The notes beneath the pieces were generated by a model. That model was given only the letters and a program-made list of their open reading frames with translations. It was not told the DNA's origin and did not search any database. This document shows, in pieces, positions 23,035 through 34,674 of a stretch of 64,000 bases of DNA (within the stretch, counting starts at the first letter, position 1; each line of letters opens with the position of its first letter). The stretch covers positions 58,293-122,292 of the forward strand of contig CAJNDS010000510.1 of assembly GCA_905221605.1 (NCBI GenBank). The letters are read 5' to 3'. Source of the stretch: Symbiodinium natans (taxonomy: Eukaryota; Sar; Dinophyceae; Suessiales; Symbiodiniaceae). The position numbers were made by a program, and so were the translations under genes.

Positions 23035-26000
23035 TAATAATTTTGGAATGCCTTGTTTAGAAACAGAATCGCTCTGAACAAACTTGCCTGAAAAACAAAC
23101 TCAAAAAAAAACGTTAATTGATTTTTGTTCAATTTTTCCTTGTGTGAGAAACATTGTCAACGAAATGAACAAGATGATCCATACTAACTTTTTGAAACTG
23201 AGCCAACCGGCTTGCTTTGGATCAAAACTTAACATATTGAAAATCTTAAAAAACATGAGAAAAAACGCGGCGTTCAAAAAAAACAGAATGTATTTTGTGG
23301 AAGTCATGAGTCATTTTTTCCTCCACTGCTTCTTCGACGCAACAGCGCCCCAGTAAGCTAGAGCAATGAGATTCAAAGAGGGATGAGACGGCGCGCCTAC
23401 CATCAAACCAACATCAAACGAAAGTGCAAAGACATGGGAGTCATGAGTTATGAGTCATGAGTCATGTCATAGTCATGAGTCATGAGTCATTGAGTCATGA
23501 CTCATGTCCACGGCCCGCCACCACCACCCACACGTCGCCGTGCAATTGCGGTCGTCGCAGCCCATCTACCGGTTTCCCCTGTTCGCGTCAAAGCCAAGAC
23601 TTTAAACTCAGCCCATTTTTTTTTCTGCTGCTTGACTTGACGTGCATTTTTCCTGTTTGCACCTGCAAAGGCTGAACAAAGCTACCAGCAAAGAAACATG
23701 ACCTTAAAAAAACTTTGGCTGTGTTTTTCAGCTGTCTGGCTTGACACATGCAAGGCAACACCAAACTTGAGCAAACTGGAGATGCCCTGTTAAGCAAATT
23801 ATTTTTGTAATTTCAAACATGAAAAACATTTAAAACCAGAAAAACACTGGTTTCGAAGTTGCCTTGGTCAAAGCAGATTGTTTTCAAAATTTCCAAACAT
23901 GAAGAAACATTTAAAACAGGAAACACTGGTTTTCAAGCATTTCAAAGTCTGCAGTGTGAATACTGATTTTGCAATGCCTTGGTTCAGAAACAAAATCGCT
24001 TGAGCGCAATTCTACAAACATCAAGTGATGTTTTTTTTCAACTTTTCCTTGTTTGAGAAACATTGTTAACGAAATGATCTGAAAACAAAATGAGCCTTAC
24101 TAACTTTTTGCAACTAAGCCAACCGGCTTGGTTTGGATCAAAATTTTAATTTTGAAAATTTTCAAAAAACATTGAAAGAAACGCGGCGTCCAAAAAATCT
24201 AGAATGCATTCCGTGGAATGGTTGGTTTAAAAACAACTCATTTTGGAATTCCTACATGCTATCTTGCCAGGTAAAATGGGAGCAAACAAAAAAGTTTTCA
24301 ACGAAAGGAAAAAAACACATTTTTCATGGTTTTCAAAAACAAAAATCCAAATTTCTGAAAATATGCACCTTTCAGAAATTCCGTCTGGGTAAATTCCGGC
24401 TAAGACCACTGCAGAGAGCTGAACAACGACCCAGCGACGCCTGCAAACAATGAAAATTAACTCCAAAAACCTTGAAAAGTGCTGAAACTTGCATTTTGGA
24501 AAATTTGAAAAAATTGCCACGGAGAGTGCTTCATCATCATCATCATCATCATACCATCATCATCATCATCATCATATCAGATCATAGCCTATTATATATC
24601 ATCATATCGTGTCATTGTATCAGCATCATCATCATCAATCATCGTCGTCATCATCATCCTGCCAGGTCCTGAGTCCTGAGCCCTGGCATCTTGGCAGTCC
24701 GGCTTCCCGGCGGTCCTGGTGCTGGCACGGTCCTGGCCTGGCATTGCCGCCGCATTGCCTGGCATTGGCATCAATCATAATCGCATCATCGCATCGCATC
24801 ATGAATCATTATGCATTGTGAAGTATGAATCATCAATCATCAGTCATCAATCATTCATTCAGTCATGGCTCATGACATGAGATCCTGATGAGCCACGAGT
24901 CATGAGTCACGAGTCATGAGATCATCAGGAATCAGGAACCATGAATCAGTCACAGTCACAGCCACAGTCACGGCAGTCACGTGAGTCATTGCGGCCGCCG
25001 CAACCCATCGGCCACAAACACGGGTTATGAACAATGAAACTGCCTTGGTTTCCTTTCAGCTTTGTTCGCGTCGAATCCAGCCAAGACTTCAAACTCAGCC
25101 CATCTTTCTTTTCTGCTGTTTGGCTTGACGTGCATTTTTTCCTGTTTGCAGAAAAGGCTGAAACAAAACCACCAGCAATGAAACAGGACTTCAAAGAACT
25201 TGGTCTGTGTTTTTCAGCTGTCCTGGCTTGACACATGCAGGCCACACCATACTTGAGATGCAAATTGGAGATGCTCTTTTGCTACGTTTTTTAAAGCAAA
25301 TTGTTTTAAAATTTCAAACATGAAAAAACGTTTAAAACACATTTCAAAGTCTGCAATATGAATAATAATTTTGGAATGCCTTGTTTAGAAACAGAATCGC
25401 TCTGAACAAACTTGCCTGGAAAACAAAATCAAAAAAAAACGTTAATTGATTTTTGTTCAATGTTTCCTTGTTTGAGAAACATTGTCAACGAAATGAACAA
25501 GATGATCCATACTAACTTTTTGAAACTGAGCCAACCGGCTTGCTGTGGATCAAAATTTAACATATTGAAAATCTTAAAAAAACATTAGAAAAAACGCGGC
25601 GTTCAAAAAAAACAGAATGTATTTTGTGGAAGTCATGAGTCATTTTTTTTCCTCCACTGCTTCTTCGACGCAACAGCGCCCCAGTAAGCTAGAGCAATGA
25701 GATTCAAAGAGGGATGAGACGGCGCACCTACCATTAAACCAACATCAAACGAAAGTGCAAAGACATGGAAGTCATGAGTTATGAGTCATGAGTCATGTCA
25801 TAGTCATGAGTCATGAGTCATTGAGTCATGACTCATGTCCACGGCCCGCCACCACCACCTACGCGTCGCCGTGCAATTGCGGTCGTCGCAGCCCATCTAC
25901 CGGTCTCCCCTGTTCGCGTCAAAGCCAGGACTTTAAACTCAGCCCATTCTTTTTTCTGCTGCCTGACTTGACGTGCATTTTTCCTGTTTGCACCTGCAAA

Positions 26001-28680
26001 GGCTGAACAAAGCTACCAGCAAAGAAACATGACCTTAAAAAAACTTTGGCTGTGTTTTTCAGCTGTCTGGCTTGACACATGCAAGACAACACCAAACTTG
26101 AGCAAATTGGAGATGCCCTGTCAAGCAAATTATTTTTGTAATTTCAAACATGAAAAACATTTAAAACCAGAAAAATACTGGTTTCGAAGTTGCCTTGGTC
26201 AAAGCAGATTGTTTTTAAATTTCCAAAAATGAAAAAACATTTAAAACAGGAAACACTGGTTTTTAAGCATTTCAAAGTCTGCAGTGTGAATACTGATTTT
26301 GCAATGCCTTGGTTCAGAAACAAAATCGCTTGAGCACAATTCTAAAAACATCAAGTGATGTTTTTTTGGCAACTTTTCCTTGTTTGAGAAACATTGTTAA
26401 CGAAATGATCTGAAAACAAAAGGAGCCTTACTAACTTTTTGCAACTAAGCCAACCGGCTTGGTTTGGATCAAAATTTTAAATTTTGAAAATTTTCAAAAA
26501 ACATTGAAAGAAACGCGGCGTCCAAAACATCTAGAATGCATTCTGTGGAATGGTTGGTTTAAAAACAAATCATTTTGGAATTCCTACATGCTATCTTGCC
26601 AGGTGAAATGGGAGCAAACAAAAAAGTTTTCAACAAAAGGAAAAAAAACACATTTTTCATGGTTTTCAAAAACAAAAATCCAAATTTCTAAAAATATGCA
26701 GCTTTCAGAAATTCCGTCTGGGGAAATTCCGGCTAAGACCACTGCAAAGAGCTGAACAGAAAAGGCTGAAACAAAACCACCAGCAATGAAACAGGACTTC
26801 AAAGAACTTGGTCTGTGTTTTTCAGCTGTCCTGGCTTGACACATGCAGGCCACACCATACTTGAGATGCAAATTGGAGATGCTCTTTTGCTACGTTTTTT
26901 AAAGCAAATTGTTTTTAAAATTTCAAACATGAAAAAACGTTTAAAACACATTTCAAAGTCTGCAATATGAATAATAATTTTGGAATGCCTTGTTTAGAAA
27001 CAGAATCGCTCTGAACAAACTTGCCTGAAAAACAAAATCAAAAAAAAACGTTAATTGATTTTTGTTCAATTTTTCCTTGTTTGAGAAACATTGTCAACGA
27101 AATGAACAAGATGAACCATACTAACTTTTTGAAACTGAGCCAACCGGCTTGCTTTGGATCAAAATTTAACATATTGAAAATCTTAAAAAAAACATTAGAA
27201 AAAACGCGGCGTTCAAAAAAAACAGTGAACAAACTTGCCTGAAAAACAAAATCAAAAAAAAACGTTAATTGATTTTTGTTCAATTTTTCCTTGTTTGAGA
27301 AACATTGTCAACGAAATGAACAAGATGATCCATACTAACTTTTTGAAACTGAGCCAACCGGCTTGCTTTGGATCAAAATTTAACATATTGAAAATCTTAA
27401 AAAAAACATTAGAAAAAACGCGGCGTTCAAAAAAAACAGAATGTATTTTGTGGAAGTCATGAGTCATTTTTTTTCCTCCACTGCTTCTTCGACGCAACAG
27501 CGCCCCAGTAAGCTAGAGCAATGAGATTCAAAGAGGGATGAGACGGCGCACCTACCATTAAACCAACATCAAACGAAAGTGCAAAGACATGGAAGTCATG
27601 AGTTATGAGTCATGAGTCATGTCATAGTCATGAGTCATGAGTCATTGAGTCATGACTCATGTCCACGGCCCGCCACCACCACCCACGCGTCGCCGTGCAA
27701 TTGCGGTTGTCGCAGCCCATCTACCGGTTTCCCCGTTCGCGTCAAAGCCAAGACTTTAAACTCAGCCCATTTTTTTTTTCTGCTGCTTAACTTGACGTGC
27801 ATTTTTCCTGTTTGCACCTGCAAAGGCTGAACAAAGCTGCCAGCAAAGAAACATGACCTTAAAAAAACTTTGGCTGTGTTTGTCAGCTGTCTGGCTGCAC
27901 ATGCAAGACAACACCAAACTTGAGCAAATTGGAGATGCCCTGTTAAGCAAATTATTTTTGTAATTTCAAACATGAAAAACATTGAAAACCAGAAAAAACA
28001 CTGGTTTCGAAGTTGCCTTGGTCAAAGCAGATTGTTTTCAAAATTTCCAAAAATACAGAAAAACATGACAGGAAACACTGGTTTTTAAGCATTTCAAAGT
28101 CTGCAGTGTGAATACTGATTTTGCAATGCCTTGGTTCAGAAACAAAATCGCTTGAACACAATTCTAAAAACATCAAGTGATGTTTTTTTGGCAACTTTTC
28201 CTTGTTTGAGAAACATTGTTAACGAAATGATCTGAAAACAAAAGAAGCCTTACTAACTTTTGAAACTGAGCCAACCGGCTTGGTTTGAATCAAAATTTTA
28301 AATTTTGAAAATTTTCAAAAAACATTGAAAGAAACGCGGCGTCCAAAAAATCTAGAATGCATTCTGTGAATGGTTGGTTTAAAAACAAATCCTTTTGGAA
28401 TTCCTCCATGCTGTCTTGCCAGGTAAAATGGGAGCAAACAAAAAATTTCAACAAAAGGAAAAAAAAAAACACATTTTTCATGGTTTTCAAAAACAAAAAT
28501 TTAAGTTTCTAAAAATATGCAGATTCCAGAAATTCTGTCTGGGTAAATTCCGGCTAAGACCACTGCAGAGAGTGAAGAACGACCCAGCAACGCCTGCAAA
28601 CAATGAAAATTAACTCCAAAAACCTTGAAAAGTGCTGAAACTTGCATTTTGGAAAATTTGAAAAAATTGCCACGGAGAGT
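23035..28680. repeat. AT-rich segmental tandem duplications
   Basis: A segment of about 1.4-1.5 kb is present at about 23040-24530, 25360-26755 and 27225-28680, with a short extra partial copy at 26976-27229. A second segment (AGAAAAGGCTGAAACAAAAC...) at 25151-25400 recurs at 26757-27012. Each long copy includes ATGAGTC-rich runs (about 23440, 25770 and 27590) and the same series of A- and T-rich tracts. Copies are about 95% alike by eye. No convincing gene lies here; the short ORFs recur only because the DNA does. Confidence 0.85.
24531..24660. repeat. ATC/CAT microsatellites
   Basis: Runs of CAT trinucleotides at 24531-24575 and again at 24623-24660, directly after the GGAGAGTGCTTC motif shared with the right end of the insertion. 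Confidence 0.9.
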
Positions 28681-28685
28681 GCTTC

Positions 28686-29975
28686 GGCGTCAAGGGAAAT
28701 GGGCAGGGGGGAGGTTCGGCTTAAATTCCCTTTGCCCAAGTGTCTCTATGCCCTGCAGCGTGATGCCTAGGAACGTATTCATGTACTTAGCAGCTGCGAC
28801 CCATGCCTGCAAGGCTTCTTGGGAGGCTTGGCCAGTGCGCGCACTTGCAGCGGGACATCACTTTGGTAAGAATCCTCGGCCCTCCATGAGTCTGCGTGAC
28901 TCGCAACACCTCACAACACACTGCCAGCAGCTTCGGGCATAGGGCCTATGAACGGCATACCGAACCAGCTGCAAGACTCGAAGATGCTGATCGGAATCGC
29001 AGACACGCTACTGCATCTGCCTGAAACGTTTCCGGCGGCGTATTTGAAGGTTTATGACCCTATCATCACGCAGTGTCTTAGATTGTTGGGAGCATTGCAG
29101 CATTTTGACCTTGCTGAAATGTTGGATTGCTCGGTCCCGCAGCTGGACAAAAGCAAGGCTGGTGGGGTATGGCTTTCTGACCACAGCGCAGTACGTCGGA
29201 TCTTTTCTCTGCGGTGTCAGACTTGCCGAGCCGAGTGTCATCAATGCCAGTTTTCCTGCAATACTCAGCCACGCTGACCCAGATTGTTGGCTGGGCACTT
29301 CTGCTCGCATTCGAGCCCTGGAGCGAACGGCCGGACTGCTCATTGTTATTGGTAATCTGACAATACAAAATCTGCAGATCAATGTGCCGCCCGCAGCCAT
29401 GGTGGCCTTCTTAGCTGGCCGCGCTTATCCAAGTGCCCTACTACGAAATATGTGATGGACGCGCACAGTGGACTGCTACAAGTCACATGAGATCACAGAC
29501 CGAGTCTGTGTTGCTCTGCATGATGGATGCACAGGCTGGAGCGCTGGAGTCGCGGGTGCCACTGGGCTTGCTAGGCCCTCGAGGCTTGGCTTTTGGTGGT
29601 TCCAGATGCTGAGAGAGCCGTCTTTGGGGCACCGTTTAGCTGCCGGAGGTGGGCTGACAGCTGCCGCAAGGGAGCCTCCCGCGGCCCGACTTGAGCCATG
29701 GTGTACACCATGGCGCGCGTTGGTGACAGCTTTGCTTTGGGCTGGTGACTGCAGCGGCGTGAGAACCTCGACTGCAGTAGCACCACGTCGGAACTGTGAC
29801 TACCCGCGGGCACAGGAACAGCCCGGAGAGTCCACATCAATCGCAGTTTCGGAGGCAGCCTTACCCGTACGAACAGGTAGGAGGTGAAGACCGCCGGGGG
29901 CTCGCATTATGCCGGCCTTGTGGGTCAGCGCGTTGAGCAGATCCCCGCTTGGGCGGCGTCCTAATGCTGGTATCC
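28686..29975 (-). pseudogene. Nested copy: N-terminal and middle part of the 745-aa ORF, with inversion
   Basis: 28686-28840 is the reverse complement of outer 54640-54835. 28841-29455 matches outer 53930-54617 in the same direction. From about 29470 the sequence is again the reverse complement (outer 53928 downward). A segment of about 0.6 kb has therefore flipped within the nested copy. Small deletions and substitutions disrupt the reading frame, so no functional protein remains. Confidence 0.85.
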
Positions 29976-29976
29976 C

Positions 29977-30506
29977 CTAGCAAGCAGGTGAGGTACTGGG
30001 CGACATCCCTTCCCTCACCGGCTGGAAGGGGACAGCATTGGGCAAGGGCTCCAGGACGAAGCCGCGCGTTTGCAGACTAGCAATGGTGCCCGAGTAGGAG
30101 TTGGAAGTGAAAGAGGGGCTCCCCCATCCTTCTTGCTTAAGTGTGCGGTAAAGAACTTCCCGCTTATTTCCCCAGGTGGCCTTCAAGGCCCACGCTTGAT
30201 GCAGGGGTGGGGCTTCAAAGAGGTCCAGCCCTACTTTGCGTTCCGCAGGCAGCACGATGCTGGCTACTGTCCGTTCTCGGAAGGCTTGCTTGTGTAATGC
30301 CTTTGCAACGCCAGGGCCATCCATGCTCCACAAGCTGGCTTGTGTGCGCACATATTCCGCGCATTCAATCAGGCCTCCGGTTGCGCAGGCCGCCATTTGG
30401 AAGCATGCACCTATACCATCAGAGTAGTGCGGTGCCACGAAAACCAAAGCCCCAAGTCCTCTCGTGAAGGAGGAGGTGGCTCGGGCAAACCCTGCCTCGC
30501 TACTAG
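29977..30506 (-). pseudogene. Nested copy: helicase C-terminal part
   Basis: This matches the outer helicase protein from the region after motif VI to near its C-terminus (outer about 52470-53030). The frame stays open for over 150 codons with a few indels. It is separated from the rest of the helicase by the 1.07-kb insertion. Confidence 0.8.
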
Positions 30507-31573
30507 TATCGTTCTTCGAATGCCTGGAGAAGATAGAGCTTTATTGTTCAAAGGAAACAACATCAAAATGTTGTGGTGAACAAAACATTTGCTTGTTGTT
30601 TCAGTGCTTGCCTTTTTGCACAACTTATTTCCAACGCTTGATCAGTTTTATGCTTGTTCATGCAGGATTTGTATTTACTTATACACCCGTCGCAGCGGGA
30701 CCTCTCAGAGGGCAGGATGCCCGGAAAGTGCTCTTAGAAGCTGATAGATTGTTTTCGAAAAATCCACCCTCGCCGCCCTTGTAAACTAATGTAAACGTTT
30801 TCGCAATCACGTCAGGAGAGGACTCGTGTGCATACGAAGTATCCGGTAAGGGACCAGGCAGCTCAATGAGCGTGTGCAATAAGGAACCCTTGTTAGTGCG
30901 GGCCTTACTTCACGTGGTGACAGTTCCGCTTGTTTGCTTGACGCATAAAGGCTCGAGTCTTGCTCTTTTCATCGCTGTACTTCTCTCAGCACTCTTCATG
31001 GCGCGGTCGTTGACGCGCGATCAGCTAAATGATTTTCGGGTGTGGCTTCACTCTTTGAATATGGATTCCCTCATGAAGTTGGCTGAGGTATTGGACGACC
31101 TCATGGCAGACCGTGAGATGCGGCAACAGGAGGCTGTTGCAGCTCGTCAGTCTCAGTGGCAGTTCGTGAACCCTGCACCTGACTTGGAGCAGCCGAGTGA
31201 AGCTGCCTCGTCAAGCTCTCAGAGACAGCCAGAAACTTCTTGAACTGTCGTTCTGAACCACATGGATATCCTGTTCAGGCCGTCACACTTAGGCCGAACC
31301 TGTGAGAGGCCGTGAGTTAGCTGTATTTTCCTCTCGAAGGGGAAAGGAGCCCTGTGTCTCACTGGACATTTCGAGACTCAACAACAGTCTTGGGTCTTAC
31401 AGGAGGGATCGAGATCCAACCAGCCGTGCTCGGTACTGTTTCCCCACAACGTGAAAAGATTCGAACGAGAGCGAGTGATGTGAGCAGAATGCATGTTGCT
31501 TGATGAAGATTGTGTCATGCTTGAAGTATTCAAACACGACATGACATTTCATAACAAGCACGGTTTTGAACAA
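30507..31573. mobile_element. 1.07-kb insertion in the nested helicase
   Basis: The outer copy reads straight through this point (about 52467). Near the ends are inverted sequences, TTTATTGTTCAAA at 30540 and TTTGAACAATAAA at about 31564-31576, but the left one lies about 34 bp inside the junction and no clear target duplication was found. It contains a small ORF (30998-31243). Its class is not determined. Confidence 0.55.
30998..31243 (+). CDS. Small ORF in the 1.07-kb insertion, 81 aa
   Basis: ATG at 30998, stop at 31243; the frame is open upstream to 30866. The product starts Met-Ala-Arg-Ser-Leu-Thr-Arg-Asp-Gln-Leu, has one likely amphipathic helix and a Ser/Gln-rich tail. No family was recognised. 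It could be a small structural protein of the inserted element or a chance ORF. Confidence 0.3.
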   Translation: MARSLTRDQLNDFRVWLHSLNMDSLMKLAEVLDDLMADREMRQQEAVAARQSQWQFVNPAPDLEQPSEAASSSSQRQPETS

Positions 31574-32785
31574 TAAAACAGGAATCCAGAAGCCCGACAA
31601 GTCACAAAGACACCTATCCCAAATGTGGGGCCAGTGGAGCAAGCCGTGGTGATAGCGCCGAAGAAGCGTTTAAGGGACCCTATGTGATTCATGAGGAAGG
31701 TCCGAAACGTCACAAGGCTCCAAGTGGTGGGCGCGCCAGTCAGCGGGAAATCTTGCGCGGTTTGGCAGGCTTCAAGTAGGCTCATATCGTCATCGCCCAG
31801 TGGGTCTGCGGGGAGACTCGACTGCAGCATAAACTTCATTTGAGTAACAATCCTGGCATACTGAGAGACCATCCCGATAGGGGAGTCAGGATAAACCTGG
31901 TGCCCAAAAGTGAGCACAATGTCCGCCAGGACCATGCTGAGGTCGTAGCTTCTGCCTAGTTTGGTTTGGGTCTCATCCTGATCTGGCACCCGTACCCATC
32001 GGCACGTTTCCATCCACCTGCCTGCAAAGCTACGCAGTGGCCGCCCGAGCAGGTGCTGCATCGTGGGACCTGGTGGCATAAGTAGCCGAGGGACCCCGCC
32101 TGTCAGATCGAAGCGGCACGCCTCCGAGTACCGACATGCGTATAGAATGGCAGCAATCTCAGGAGGGAGGCGCATGGATGAACAGAGCGAGAGGTTGATA
32201 GCCGGTCCGACAATGGCCTTCAGCCCGGCGGCCTGCATGACTGTCTCGGCTTGCTTCGGTTTGACGATGCTCATACAGAGAATCGAATCCAGCATCGAGA
32301 CCGCTGAGAACAACACTTCTGACGCTCCAGAGGAACGGTGGGGCTTGCCCCAAGAGGGCATCTCGCCTTGCCCCTTTTTCCACGGGCCGGAACTTTGGGC
32401 CGTTTGCCGCAAAAGGGCCGCAGGCAAGGTGGCTGGCGTGTGAAGATCGGCAGGGACCGCATTGAGACCACAAATCTTTTGCTCCAACAACTCCGTGACG
32501 AAGTGGTAATTGGGCCGCGATCCTCCAGCGGGCTGTCTGTGGTCGCCAATCATGACATCGAGTGCATGCTTGATGTGCGCCAGGATGGTGTTGGAACCCG
32601 GTGTGCCCAATTGCTGGGCTTCATCTCGGAGGAGCAACTCAACATCCTTTAGACGGTTAATGAGCTGCGAGTAGGGAAAGCTAAGCCTTGCCACAATCGT
32701 ACCATGCGTCGTGGCTACAAGTAGCCCCCGGTACAAATCGTGCACATCAAAGGGGAGCTTATGTGTGTCCTTCTCCTTGTTACCC
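31574..32785 (-). pseudogene. Nested copy: helicase core without Walker A
   Basis: A minus frame of about 398 codons (31549-32745) matches the outer helicase from just before the Walker B motif to between motifs V and VI. It keeps Asp-Glu-Ala-Gln, Gly-Asp-His-Arg-Gln and the Arg-Leu-Pro-Pro-Glu motif. Protein identity to the outer copy is about 95% by eye. The Walker A region is missing because the copy is 5'-truncated at 32785, so it cannot be an active ATPase. Confidence 0.85.
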
Positions 32786-32804
32786 TGTTGTGCAGTGCTG
32801 GCTC
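32786..32804 (+). repeat. Target-site duplication, right copy (nested element)
   Basis: Exact repeat of 15233-15251. Outer-element sequence resumes at 32805. Confidence 0.92.
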
Positions 32805-33498
32805 AGGTCAACTCTGTAGATCCGAGGTAGTCCACCGCCTTCCCCTCAGGAAGGCATCACTGACATGGTTGAGGCATCCAGCCCTCAAATCCATATGGAA
32901 CGTCTTGCTCCGCTGCTTGTGATTGTCTCGCAGTTGAGCCCTACGTCGGCCTACTGTAGGCCCGCCTCCAGGCACAGCGATAGACACCTTCACGACTGCC
33001 CATTGGATGCATTGCGTTGTATCCTCTTTGATGCGTGCACTGTGTGCTTGAGCCTGTGGTTATTATAGAGCCGCGCGAAGGCCTCTCTGAGCCTCCACAA
33101 GTGTACCTCTGGCGGCAACAACAGTCGAATTGGGGTTGTTGTTATACTCGCCTCCCTCACGTCGCTCCTGGAGTCGAGAATTATAGGGTTGCCCTCCCGT
33201 CCCTGAGGGAAACCGCGAGAGTGGCTGCTGTTTGTCGGCGCTGGGGAGGTATCATCGGGGCTTGGGCATCGCGCAGGCGTTTTGTGACATCGACGTCAAC
33301 CTTCGCCAGTACACAGCGTGTTGTGCCCGTCGTGCGTGTGAACTGCACCCATTTCAAATTGCAGCTTCATGTTACGGAATTGATGGACTTGGGTGTCGCG
33401 CGAATGCGAAACAATGCTATACTCTTCCCCTCCTCTAGCCAGGCTAGGACCCCAGTCACTGGGCAAGTGGAGGAGGACGGTTGAGTTGCTCATGCCAC

Positions 33499-33518
33499 GT
33501 GAGTGCGCCCGCACTCAC
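33499..33518. promoter_or_regulatory. Palindrome GTGAGTGCGCCCGCACTCAC, copy 1
   Basis: The palindrome has 9-base arms around a 2-base centre and could form a strong hairpin in RNA or DNA. A second copy is at 33730-33749. Function is inferred only from repetition and placement between ORFs. Confidence 0.5.
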
Positions 33519-33729
33519 ACGGCGGTGTAGGAACCTGCATCTCTTCTCAAGGCAGTAGATCCATTTACGTTCTCTGTACAAGTTTGACGAGCAGTGACCC
33601 CTCACCGCAATTTCCGAGCAGGGGCTCGGTGAAGCGGCTCAGGAGCTCCCGTTCGGGTTGCTCCCTTGCTCCCGAGTATTACCTGCGGAGAATCTTGTGA
33701 GGGTGCGGGAGTGATTTGATGTTGGGTAC

Positions 33730-33749
33730 GTGAGTGCGCCCGCACTCAC
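33730..33749. promoter_or_regulatory. Palindrome GTGAGTGCGCCCGCACTCAC, copy 2
   Basis: Exact repeat of the palindrome at 33499-33518, with ACG shared on both outer sides. It lies about 170 bp before the ORF starting at 33920. Confidence 0.5.
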
Positions 33750-33919
33750 ACGCCCTAGTCCCCCGCATGGATTGACAGTTTGTTCCTGTGGCTCATAGCC
33801 CTCTCAGCCGCGAACATAAAGGAGTGATGGTATTACCCGCTAACTTGCCCCCTTGTTCTGTGCCGCCAGGGCTCACAGGAGCAGGCGCCCGCTTGCCCTC
33901 CCCGAACTAACTGCCCGGC

Positions 33920-34371
33920 ATGGCTGCTTCGTTGGTCATTGGTGGCAGCCTTTACACTGCTGTCAATGGAGATGGCGACAGTGACTGGGAAAGATGCTAC
34001 CCTTACGAACACCCGGAGATCTTTTCCAGCGAGCCCATCCTCGAAGGCCACGGCCACACTTGTAGTGCTGGCTGGATATCGCTCACCAAGCTCCTCGTAC
34101 TGCAAGGAATCCGCGATGCCTCGGCAGCCCAAGGACGTCCTAATCAACGGACCCTCGCCATGGTTGCTGCGGCCGAACTCGCGCACTCTGTTGGAGGTCA
34201 TCGTGCCTGGCTTGCACACCACCTTCGAGATCTTTCGCAGGATTTGAGGAACGAGCTTGCCCAGGAGTACGGGGCGTTACTGGCTATGTTCAGACGTCCG
34301 CCTGGACCACAGCAGAATGCCCTTGTAGCCTGGGCCAGGCCAATCATTGTGCATAGCCAGGAAGATTTTCC
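33920..34371 (+). pseudogene. Giant-element ORF, 5' part, interrupted by the retrotransposon
   Basis: The ATG at 33920 opens a frame of about 150 codons that reaches the left edge of the tyrosine-recombinase retrotransposon. Joining 34371 to 44387 keeps the frame open for another 43 codons to a TAG at 44517-44519. The same frame then runs on 35 codons to TAA at 44625. The protein is helical, rich in Ala, His and Leu, and not recognised. Confidence 0.55.
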
Positions 34372-34601
34372 GAGAAATTTCACGGAACGTGAGATCACCT
34401 TATTTCCGTAGGCAACAGGTAAATGTTACCGTCCTTGAAGTTTATAAATGTCAAACATGTTTTATATTTGTGCGTCCGCTGGAAAAACGATATGTTTGTC
34501 CTGTGTGGGAATTTTGCATGATGTTTTGCAGAATGGGGTCATGAGTCAGTTGTACCGCGCCGGCTGCTCAAGATGACAGCCGGAGTAGCTGTGTCCTTCT
34601 T
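34372..34601 (+). repeat. Split direct repeat A1
   Basis: 230 bp, repeated without visible change at 43819-44048. It starts GAGAAATTTCACGG and contains a CCGGCTG...CAGCCGG hairpin near its right end. Confidence 0.95.
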
Positions 34602-34674
34602 GTGATGGGCGCTAGACATCGTGGACGAGCGGCAGCGGCGGCTCCTTTGGTGCTGGCCATTTCGGGCTCTCGCA

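Larger units (their letters stand above)
19893..28685. mobile_element. 8.8-kb insertion in the nested copy, AT-rich and repetitive
   Basis: Outer-copy alignment stops near 19892 (outer about 54890) and resumes near 28686 (outer about 54835), with roughly 55 bp lost. Near the left end GAAGCACTCTCTG (19934) is mirrored at the right end by GGAGAGTGCTTC (28674-28685), so short inverted ends are likely. The same right-end motif also occurs at 24520-24535. The block holds 125-bp tandem repeats, one ORF (21623-23011) and a 5.6-kb set of AT-rich duplications. No target duplication was found and the left boundary is uncertain. Confidence 0.55.
15252..32785 (-). mobile_element. Nested, antisense, 5'-truncated copy of the giant element
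   Basis: Read on the minus strand this matches 51257-58328 of the outer copy and ends in 15 A residues (T run 15252-15266). The 5' truncation at 32785 corresponds to outer position 51257, inside the helicase ORF downstream of the Walker A motif. It is flanked by its own exact 19-bp duplication. Similarity to the outer copy is high where aligned (about 95% by eye). The copy is interrupted by three insertions and one inversion, listed separately, and lacks about 350 bp of the outer 3' region (about 57000-57315). Confidence 0.9.
32805..33919 (+). other. Outer giant element between ORFs
   Basis: Sequence of the outer element resumes here. An ORF of up to 149 codons (33035-33484) shows no recognisable motif and is not called. 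The stretch carries the paired palindromes at 33499 and 33730. Confidence 0.5.
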
